Assembly: GCA_905160935.1 (NCBI GenBank)
Contig: CAJHZI010000431.1
Coordinates: 631,501-695,500 of the forward strand
Length of the DNA: 64,000 nt
Reading direction: 5' to 3'
DNA from: Enchytraeus crypticus
Taxonomy: Eukaryota > Annelida > Clitellata > Enchytraeida > Enchytraeidae
In this document: positions 55,561-64,000 of the stretch, one piece after another
Layout of the letters: every line of letters begins with the position of its first letter
Numbering within the stretch: position 1 is the first letter of the stretch
Made by a program: the position numbers and the translations under genes
The notes under the pieces: model-generated
Seen by the model: the letters and a program-made list of their open reading frames with translations, nothing else
What the model was told of the DNA's origin: nothing
Databases searched by the model: none

Positions 55561-57260
55561 ATGGTGAAGTTAAAAGTATATAGATTGAATATATCCAGTA
55601 CTGCACATCAGAATGTTCGTGTATTGGGCTGCTACTCAATCTGTCTTATTCTGTGTGGACTTTGGTTCGGCATCGGAGAATCATATGAGAATGAACCAGT
55701 CGGATTGAATCAGACGTGTACTTATTTTGGTATGTTATTACATTTCTGAAGTTTATTGCTATCCTGTCATAAAATGACATTTTTCGGAGATTTATTGCGT
55801 CATGAAACTTTTTGTAGTTCATTTGTTATATAAGTATGTACAAATTGTTTAATAAATAAGTTCAAACTTCCATGCCAATTTCACTCATGATCTACATGTC
55901 TACACGATGCTAAATGGCAATTACATGTTGCACATTAAATTTACTTCAATCTGGCTCAGTTATGTTTCTAGCCAATCAGTATGGAATGGTCTTTAGAGTT
56001 TACATTTTCTTTTAAACTACATTTACTTTATTTTTGCCAAATTACCATTGCATTATCGCTAAAGTTGTTTTTTTTAATGTTATTGGATATTAATATTGAC
56101 AAAAATTTATCACTCGGTGCTACAACTAACCATTATCAGCCTTTGTTGCAGTGCTTGATCTAAAGAGCTCTTTTTTAGTGATTGAATAAAAGTGTATATT
56201 ATATTTAATGCAAGAATTGCCTTAAGTTGTAAGAGACTGTGGTTCTAAATATATTTACAAATACTTTAATGTTTCTTCTATAAATATATATTGAATATTT
56301 ATGTCTTTTTGATCAAACTATCATTAAAAGTTTTCTTTGATCTTTGTATATTGTATATACCCATTTTGTGCTTACAAAGTCAACGACATCGAATTTAAGT
56401 TCGGGTTGATATCATAGATCCAAATTAATTCATTTATTGATTGATTCTTAGGTGTTTCTAGGAGGTCTGCTCCAGAAAGTAACCTAATTAACTGTTCCTG
56501 GTACTCTGGTAACTCTTGCTGTAGGCGTACTGAGGTAACCTCTGTATTTGGAGCAATATCTTCTATCCATGGAGCCAGCTCTCAGTGTGCTAACAGAATC
56601 TCGTATCTTATGTGTTACTTCTGTAGTCCACTACAACATATCTGGTATCACAGGTTTGCATAATGTAGCAATTTTGGCTTACTCTTTAGTTACGTCCTTA
56701 GGATGTTCTTAGCACATCCCTGACATCATTCTTGTATGAGGAAACTGACATTAAATCTTTATTATTAATATTATAAGTCTATCCACTGAATAAAGGAGCC
56801 CTAACATAGTGAAAAACGCTTAGTAAGGGAGCCCTGAAAATAAAGGGGACAAAATTAGGGCTACCTTATTTTTGAGAATTTATTCTATATATTTCTAGAT
56901 AGAGTAAAAAGCTGAAAATTTACAAGTTCATAGATCTAGAAGAATTCTTTCAAATAAAAAAGAATGAAGTTTGTAGCATGATTATTAACAGAGATAAAAG
57001 CAATCAAAATTTCCTTTGTTATTATGGGTGGGTGTGGCACGTGTATATATGAATAAGGTGGTCTTTTTGGTCAATAAAATTTCTCTTTTATTGCAAATTA
57101 TGATTGCATTATTGAAATGAAAATTCAAAATATTATGAATTTCCTATTTAATGAGGCATAGAACTCCTTTCTACGACCAATATAACTCACTTTCTGTTGT
57201 TTTATGTTTTCTAGCTTCACCGTTACACTTGACGTCTTCAAAAGATCTTCAGGCTTCTAA
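55561..57260 (+). CDS. cysteine-rich, folate-receptor-like protein (partial model)
   Basis: Exon 1, 55561-55729, starts at AAAATGG and encodes an N-terminal hydrophobic stretch (VLGCYSICLILCGLWFGIG), probably a signal or anchor, then a glycosylation site NQTC, and stops at TTTG|gtatgt (phase 1). Exon 2, 56452-56653, begins at ttcttag and stays open with 7 cysteines: INCSWYSGNSCCRRTE, then ASSQCANRISYLMCYFCSP. The C..W....CC spacing, a later lone Cys and C..CSP match the folate-receptor-type cysteine framework. The exon 2 donor leaves phase 2. The acceptor at 57214 (atgttttctag) would add 15 in-frame residues and a TAA at 57258-57260, giving only about 139 aa, shorter than the family, so later exons may be missing or the gene may be decayed. 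The ligand is unknown. Confidence 0.45.
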
Positions 57261-57409
57261 CCTTGACTTTAAACGAACATTTATTAGCAAAAAATAATTT
57301 TTTCTAAAAGATGGACCATTGCATTTTACATATAACAGTAAGGTTGGATAATTTAGATTTAGATTTTTAGCAATATGTAAATGAAGCTTTCTAAAATCCA
57401 TGAACTTAT

Positions 57410-57535
57410 AATAGAGTTCTACAGTCATCAATGACAACATCGAGCGCTGTTGAGACAAAATCAAGCCGGCGAGCAAGAGGAGGTCCGAAAACAGTGCAAA
57501 TTCGAAAATCCAGAAAATCAGTCCAAAGAACAAAA
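57410..57535 (-). mobile_element. CR1/L2-like LINE 3' UTR
   Basis: Reverse complement of 6720-6850 and same orientation as 41440-41590 (AGTCATCAATGACAACATCG, AAATCAAGCCGGCGAGCAAG). Confidence 0.75.
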
Positions 57536-57539
57536 TGTG

Positions 57540-58495
57540 TAGCCAAATTATTTTTAATCATAAAGAGTTAACAGTTATATACATCAACATTCACTATCAT
57601 TTCGTTATGTAGGTTTATATTTGACCTAAAATCACGAAGATACCTTACATAAGAGGAGATGATGATGTAGAAGAGGTCATTAGTATAAATATACAATCAA
57701 GGCTATAGTCATTAAGCTGGAATAAATACAGGGAATTCCTTGAAGCGAAGGTGAGAGGGCGTCAGAAATAAGTTGCTATCATATGTTTAGAGAATTCAGT
57801 CAAATATCAGTGTGCCTGCAACCTTAATGGGTTAGTTTACAGTGACGCCCTATCGTCATTAGCAGATTAGAGTACATGTAAGAGTAAAGTTGCCGCCATC
57901 AATACATATACAGAAGTACTAATCAGCTTACATTCTGTTTCAAGTTTTCAAATTCACAAGTTTAGCAGTCTCTGCTGTATAATGTAGGCTGTATGTATGC
58001 CATTTCCGTTAATGTGTTATGTGTTTACATAGATTCTGATATTATTTTTGGTATAATTTGTTTGAGTGTCAAATTTTTCATATATTTCCTTCTTAGACTC
58101 ATTATCTTCCTCTTCAATCTCTGGCATATGCATGGACTGCACTGACATTGATCTCGCTTTTTCTTCAGACAATGCATTTGCTAGGGTGTTCTGTTGCAGA
58201 CTGGTGATCTTGTACTATAGTGGTATATAATGTGGTATTGTAGTTGTATGTTCCGTTTGAGACGTCCCTGACATTGCCTTCGGGTGAGGAACCCAACTTT
58301 AAATCTTCATCTTCGTTGTATATATTTGTATGACTAAATAGGGCCTACATGCGTGTGTAGCATATTTCAAGAGACTGTATTAGGCCTAAATAAAAATGTT
58401 TGTTAAATTACTTTATTATTATTAAATGAATAACAGTGCCTTTTAAATTATTTCATTAATAAAATGACCTTTTGTTTTTCTTATAAGAATAACCT
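57540..58495. other. non-coding stretch
   Basis: A family A 3' scrap lies at 58262-58320 (GACGTCCCTGACATTGCC). An acceptor-like cttcttag at about 58096 leads into ICMDCTDIDLAF in one frame, but the phase does not fit the upstream exons. Confidence 0.35.
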
Positions 58496-58546
58496 GGTCT
58501 TAGTTGTCATTAGGGCCTATCTGAATTAAGTGTACTTGGCTTCTTT

Positions 58547-58750
58547 ATTCATAAAATTTCCTGGTCAATAATAACTTGGCTACTTTATTCAGCTTAATTT
58601 AAATCAAGAATAACTTGGCTACTTTATTCAGCTCAATTTAAATCAATAATAACTTGGCTACTTTATTCAGCTTAATTTAAATCAATAATAACTTGGCTAC
58701 TTTATTCAGCTTAATTTCAATCAATAATAACGTTGTACACTTTATTCAGG
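58547..58750. repeat. 39-bp tandem repeat
   Basis: About five copies of a unit beginning AATAACTTGGCTACTTTATT, with copies 2-4 almost identical. Confidence 0.88.
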
Positions 58751-58879
58751 AACCGCTAGCTTCAAAAGTAAAGTAGCCCTATATTAAAAAGATTCTAGAC
58801 ATAACAATAAAGAACCACATAATAACTGGCTCCTTTATTTTCTGAATGCATTGGGGCTACTTTACTCGGTCAATAGCAT

Positions 58880-58950
58880 TATTTTTATTATTGTTATTAT
58901 TATTATTACCATTATTATTATCATTATTATTATTATTATTATTATTACTA
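58880..58950. repeat. (TTA)n microsatellite
   Basis: Interrupted TTA/ATT trinucleotides. Confidence 0.9.
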
Positions 58951-59389
58951 TGTTAGCATTAGCTTGTAGATAAGAAAGTCAAGCAGCAGCTAAACTCTGT
59001 ATCAAAAAGAAACCTTGAGTCAATAGCTATTGGTATGAGAGAATCATATCTGTACTTAACTTGTACTGTCAGGTCTAGCTGTATGTGTTGTAAGACCTGT
59101 GAAAGAAAAAGTAAGAATTAATAATTTTTCGTTGAATATTGTGTAAAACTTATAAATATTTAAAAATATTTATATAATATAGAATTCTGACAAAACAACT
59201 TATCATCTAATTTCATTGTAGAGAGACCTTGAATAATTATGAAAAGCTAGTATCGTATTACTAATTAATATAACAATTGTTAACTTTATATCTTGAATAT
59301 ATATACAAATGTATTATTGATGTTCGGATCAATATAGTGACTTATGCTGAAATAGATATAAATATTTAATTATTGGTTAATGCATTTAG

Positions 59390-62300
59390 ATCTGCTTCTT
59401 CTTCTTCTTATCGTGTCCTTATACAGCATGAATTCAGCGTTTGACACAATTTCTCGCCCGATCATTAAACTCTCTGAGATCCTCACGCGTGACCCCACCA
59501 CCGGTCAAGTTGCACTTCATCAAATGATCAATGTCCTCCTCCTCCAGGCCGCATTCACATACTGCAGAACCATTATAGTAACCCCATCGGCTCATTGCAA
59601 CCTTTGTCCGACCGACACCTGTCCTAAATCTATTTAAGCATGACCAGGTTCGTCGATCCTCATCGCACCCATACGGAAGACTTTCTGACGCTTCTACACA
59701 TATTTTATCCTCTGGAACTGATTGGAGATGTTCTCTCCACATCTGGAGACGAGATTGTTCCACCGACTGAGATAATGGCGACACTGAATTTAAGAAGCTG
59801 TGCCTTGATTTGAGTCGCGATCTCCGAGGATTTTCACCATGTAATGGATGTCGTTGATCCTGTTCTTGTCTACTTCTTTCAGCTTGGCTAGCGACATTAC
59901 GTCTGATGGCTGGTGGTCCTATGCCAGAGAGCAAGTACAGACTGTCCTTACTTGTTGGTTTCAGACAACCTGTTATATGACGACACGCAGCATTAAGAGC
60001 ACTGTCAATTTTATGGGCATGTGTGGAGCGACCCCAAACAGCGCAGGCATACTCAGCGCTAGAATAGCAGAGGGCCAATGCTGTAGAGCGTATTGTGTTG
60101 GCCTTTGCACCTCAATGAGTGTTCGCCAGTTTTCCTAATATTGAATTTCTTGTACTGACTTTTGCCTTCGTCCCTCGTACATGCTGCTTGAAACTCAGAG
60201 TCCTATCTTCTTAAACTCTAAACTCTTTAAATTCTAAAATTCTAAATTCTAAACTCTTCATAAAGTTACACCAAGGTATACTGGGTGTGTACAGTGTTAT
60301 AGTTCTACACCTTCCCATGTAACTTTAAGCTCCTTACTAGCATCATTATTTCTTAAATGAAAGGCGCACACTTGTGTTTCTGTAGGATTAGGTTTTAGGT
60401 GATTTTCCACATAATATACCGACAGTGATTCTAGGACTTCATTTAGTCGTTTTTCAATGTCACTGAATTTCTTAGACTGATATGCAGAACAGTTGTCATC
60501 AGCATAGATGAAACTTCTGGCATTCTTCATAATTGGTTGATCATTCGTGTAGATGTTGAACAGAATAGGCGCCAAAACACTCCCTTGAGGAAGACCATTC
60601 TGCTGCTTCCTCCATCGGCTCTTTGGGTGACCTCCCAGTTCAACATAGAATCGACGATTCGTTAGGAGTTGTTGGATGAATTTGGTCAATTTATAATCCT
60701 TCGTTATGTTGTACAAGTTTGTGATAAGTCGTCTATGGCACACAGTGTTGTATGCGGCTGACAGATCCACAAATACAGCTCCAGTAATGAGACCCTTCTC
60801 AAAGCCATCTTCGATTTATTGTGTTAGATTTACTATCTGACTGGTGCATAATTTCCCCGGACGGAACCCACATTGCTGCTCTATCAACTTTTCATCGACT
60901 ACTGGTAGCATTCGATTAAGGATCATGCGTTCTAGTAGCTTGTACGTATGGCATAGTAGTGATATAGGTCTGTAGCTTTTTGCATCATTGGGATCTTTTC
61001 CAGGTTTGAGTAAAGCTATAACTTTAGCTTGTCTCCATAAGCATGGTATGGTATAGTTTGTTATACATTCATTGTACAGCTCTAACAACCACGCTCTAGC
61101 CTTGATTCCAAAGTGCTTGATTAACTCACTCCCTATGTCATCTATTCCACATGCTTTGCCATTCTTTACACAATCGATTGCAGTCAGAAGTTCGTCTGAT
61201 GTGAATGGCTGCAATATACAACCATTGACATCGGAGCAACGTTGATCTAGTGCAATCTTTGGCCGTGGTTCTTTTCGCGAACCCGTGGGGCTCTTACCAT
61301 TAAGTATAAGTTGATGGGCAACCTGATTTGCTGTTACACTGCTATAGACTTTTGGCTTTGTGAAGTCGTTTGTTAGTATTCTAATATTTGACCAAGCCTT
61401 CTTGCTATTATGTGTCATATCGGTTGACTCAATCATATTCTGCCACTTCTTTTGTCGTTCATCTGCAAGTTTTACCAAAAGCTTATAGCCCATTATTATA
61501 GTCTCCACGTCAAATGGATTCTTTTTCATAGGCTTCTGTATATGCCTGGTACAATTCATTTTTGCCTCCTGTGTTAATCCGGGTATGTATTCAGTCCTGC
61601 ACCCTCGAGGGATATGCTTTCTTGCCACTCGTTTAATTTCCTTCGCGAGGATTGTATAATCCTTGCTGCATGGTTTGATCCTATTGATAGATTTTTCAAG
61701 CTCATCGCTGAAACCGTCCCAGTCAGCCTTCTTGTAATTAAAACGGCACCTTATTGGAACCTTATTCGGTGAAACAACTGCCTTGATCTCCACTGCTATT
61801 GGTCTATGTTGTGTGTGAGGTATAGGAGACAGAACCTTTTTATGACACATCTGTGATATCCGCTGACTGACAAAAATGAGATATGGGTTGTAACCTCTGC
61901 CAAAGCGTCCACTGTTGAATGAGCTTGACTGCTTAGGATCATGGATTAATATGAGCTGATTCATTTCTGCCCACAATTCCACCCTTCGCCCATCTTCGTT
62001 GCTTTCCTTGTAACCCCAGCTAGTGCTGTGGCTGTTAAAGTCCCCCGTAAATATTTCTGGCATTCCTAACGTAGGAACTGTAGATCCATCTAACTTGAAT
62101 TCGGCATTTGGCGGTTTATATATTGACGAAATTCCGACGCCATCGATTTCTATTGACAACTTTTCAATACCATTGCTATTGGACACTGACACAGCATCGG
62201 CCTTCATGTTGTTCTTAATAAGTATGGCGCTGCCGTATTTAGCGTGTGGTATTTCTGCGATTAGAGACATTCCATATACATTCGGTCTAGTGTGTGATTT

Positions 62301-62440
62301 ATCTCTGTGGGTTTCCTGTAGACAAAGTATCTGACGAGTCTGTTTCCCGACATATTTCGGCGAGCAACTGCTGCTTTGGGGCCGATAAACCTTCAATGTT
62401 ACAAGAAATAATATTGAACTGTTTAGCGCCTCCATCTGCT
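59390..62440 (-). mobile_element. Jockey-like LINE ORF2 with endonuclease and RT, decayed
   Basis: Minus-strand pieces in order: the APE-type endonuclease (about 62435-61770), with LCLQETHRD, YKPPNAEF, GDFNSHSTSWGY and HRPIAVEI; the linker and RT start (NGKACGIDDIGSELIKHFG, YRPISLLCHTYKLLERMI, QCGFRPGKLCTSQIV); the palm (VDLSAAYNTVCHRRL, GLPQGSVLAPILFNIYTND, FIYADDNCSAYQ); then a C-terminal segment with CECGLEEEDIDHLMKC, ending at 59434. Breaks: a frameshift near 62330, an in-frame TAA at about 60816, a stop at 60297 and an AATTCTAAA-rich insertion at 60215-60260. It ends in a GATAAGAAGAAGAAG tail at about 59395-59415. The full ORF1 region is absent. Confidence 0.9.
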
Positions 62441-62579
62441 GCTGCTTCCTTGCGAGTGTTGCAAGTATGATTAGGCATATCTGCTGTACGGTATCTGCTG
62501 TATAAAGTTGCAGTAGTATTGACCGGGTCGTATTGTGTAAAATTGTTGTTGGATGAATTTAGTCAATTTATAATCTTCT

Positions 62580-63216
62580 GAAAATTTAGAAAAGAACAAC
62601 TGAAATTTTAATATATACTGTGTGATATAATTTGTGTTTACAGGAAGGCTCATGTAGATAGATATATGTATATAGATCTGCTTATGGCAGCAAATATGAA
62701 ATATGTCTTTCAGTAATATTTCATATTTCATCAATTTCTCGCATCAATTTCTCGGGTTTCGAGCAATTTCTCTGAAAATATAGTAAAAGCCGCAGCATCC
62801 AAAACCAATTTACCGGATAGAGTGTTCAATAGTAGATAAAAATCAAAGTTGTATAACCAGATCACCTATCTCTGAAATAGTTAAAATCTGAATTCAGAAA
62901 TTCATATCTTGGCATTGTTAAACAAATAGCATCTTTCGCACTCACTGTAGAGTTAATATAAAAAATTTCAAATAACAATGATTTCACCCTCTTTCCTTGA
63001 GAAAAGTGAAAATGCAGTGAAAATGTGGAGATTTTTATAAATTCCCGATTGATCGCAAACCTTTCCTACCTACGTGGAAAATTTGGAAAAGAACAACTGA
63101 AATTTTAATATATACTTTGCAAACCTTTCCTACCTACGTGGAAAATTTGGAAAAGAACAACTGAAATTTTAATATATACTGTGTGATAAAATTTGTGTTT
63201 ACAGGAAGGCTCATGT
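62580..63216 (+). repeat. 76-bp direct repeats, plus a 62-bp tandem duplication
   Basis: GAAAATTTAGAAAAGAACAA through GGAAGGCTCATGT occurs at 62580-62655 and 63141-63216. An additional tandem copy of the first part lies at about 63056-63117 (GCAAACCTTTCCTACCTACG). Just before, at 62546-62578, is a short copy of internal LINE sequence from about 60668-60700. Confidence 0.8.
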
Positions 63217-63429
63217 GTGTTCAGAATTCTGTGATTCGCTCTTTGGTAATTGTCGCAGTGCAAAGTTCAACACTAGAACCATAGGTAAGTGCTGTAAGTG
63301 CAATAGGTAAGTGCAATGTATAAATATAAATGCAATAGGTAACTGCTGCACAGTTCTCCAGTTTATCACTCCGCTTTCTTGACAGACTGGACTATCTGAG
63401 CGCATAACATGCAGCTAATTCAACTGTGA

Positions 63430-63550
63430 TGAGTGGCATATGATCATCATCATCATCATGATCTTCTTCCCTTGAATTCCAGTTCAATCAAGGTCAGGAT
63501 ACAAATAGACTGTCTCAAATCCTCTCTGTCCCACATCACATCATCAGTGA
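63430..63550 (-). mobile_element. SINE-like family C 3' part
   Basis: (ATC)n, CTTCCCTTGAATTCCAG, CAAGGTCAGGATACAAATAG and ACTGTCTCAAATCC match 22735-22800 and the uninterrupted junction at 22000-22014. Confidence 0.7.
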
Positions 63551-64000
63551 AGACCTAACTCCTAGTGGGGGTTCAATTCTTGGTCTGGACTCCTTAGTAA
63601 GGGTTCAATGCTTTGCCTAGACTTCTAGGCGTCATCTTCTATTAATATTTTGTAAAGTCTATTCTTGTTATAGACTTCCTAGCAAAGGCTTAAATCTTAG
63701 TCTATAATAGTCATGGCTGACTTAAGTCGCCTCTTTCTTTCATTTGGAAATTAAAATGTCAGTTGAACTACAAGAGGAATCTTCAAATGATTTAATCTTC
63801 GTGGTCTTCTGCTTATACTTCTTCTTATTGGTCTTCTTCTTACTCCTCTTCTTCTTCTTTTTATTAGCGTATGTTGCACTCGTTCAATCATCGTGCAAAC
63901 GTCACTTGACTGTTGACTGTGTTACGAGTTGCATTTGAACTATGATACCGAAATGAAATTCTTTAAATTATCTGTGAAATTCGGCCAACTGTTAGGTTCT
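63551..64000. other. non-coding right end
   Basis: CTTCTT-rich low-complexity DNA; the Phe/Leu-rich ORF at 63744-63938 is a product of this and not supported. Confidence 0.45.

Noticed and set aside
60816-62435. 539-residue ORF as a cellular nuclease gene
   Set aside because: Endonuclease plus start of reverse transcriptase, followed after a single stop by YADD-containing RT; it is a LINE.
63744-63938. 64-residue Phe/Leu-rich membrane-like ORF
   Set aside because: Comes from CTTCTT low-complexity DNA, with no family signal.

Overview
The window is AT-rich nuclear DNA from an animal, most likely a marine invertebrate. The genes are interrupted by GT-AG introns and encode metazoan-type proteins. 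The space between and inside them is packed with tRNA-like SINEs, truncated LINEs, short non-autonomous DNA transposons and very long (TA)n microsatellites. The species cannot be fixed from sequence alone. Nothing bacterial (operons, Shine-Dalgarno sites, CRISPR) is present.

Three cellular genes could be rebuilt exon by exon with consistent splice phases. (1) 10262-14802 (+): an NCOA5-like nuclear receptor coactivator, 3 exons, 982 aa, with a 14-residue Pro/Gly/Asn/Cys repeat near the C-terminus. (2) 29669-39240 (-): a ceramide synthase with a homeobox-like segment and a complete TLC/Lag1 domain, 10 exons, 426 aa. (3) 48526-50931 (+): sigma non-opioid intracellular receptor 1 (SIGMAR1), 4 exons, 228 aa. 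Weaker coding signals are an alanine-rich first exon at 1169-1262 (-), a signal-peptide-like exon at 28178-28323 (+), a possible last exon at 54436-54611 (+), and a cysteine-rich membrane or secreted protein resembling the folate-receptor fold at 55561-57260 (+).

The rest is mobile DNA. Two related 3.0-3.4 kb elements with terminal GTCGGGTAGA inverted repeats lie at 6905-9904 (-) and 43768-47195 (+). They carry broken ORFs for a large protein with an XPG/FEN1-like nuclease signature and a cysteine-rich CXC tail, and are the best candidate here for a little-described DNA transposon. A Jockey-like LINE with endonuclease and reverse transcriptase (59390-62440, -), a CR1/L2-like LINE (41440-43345, -) and many 3' ends of a third LINE are also present. 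Five short elements have hAT-style 8-bp target duplications that I could place exactly. At least four SINE-like families (called A-D here) recur across the window.

Layout: 1-10000 repeats, one candidate exon and the first XPG-type element; 10262-14802 NCOA5-like; 15000-28000 repeat-dense intergenic DNA; 29669-39240 ceramide synthase; 39600-47900 LINE and second XPG-type element; 48526-50931 SIGMAR1; 51000-59000 sparse DNA with the cysteine-rich gene; 59390-64000 LINE and duplications. The three genes have unrelated jobs (nuclear coactivation, ER sphingolipid synthesis, ER chaperone) and no functional cluster is implied. Several ceramide synthase splice acceptors lie directly beside SINE tails or a minisatellite, so the repeats may be shaping this gene's splicing signals.
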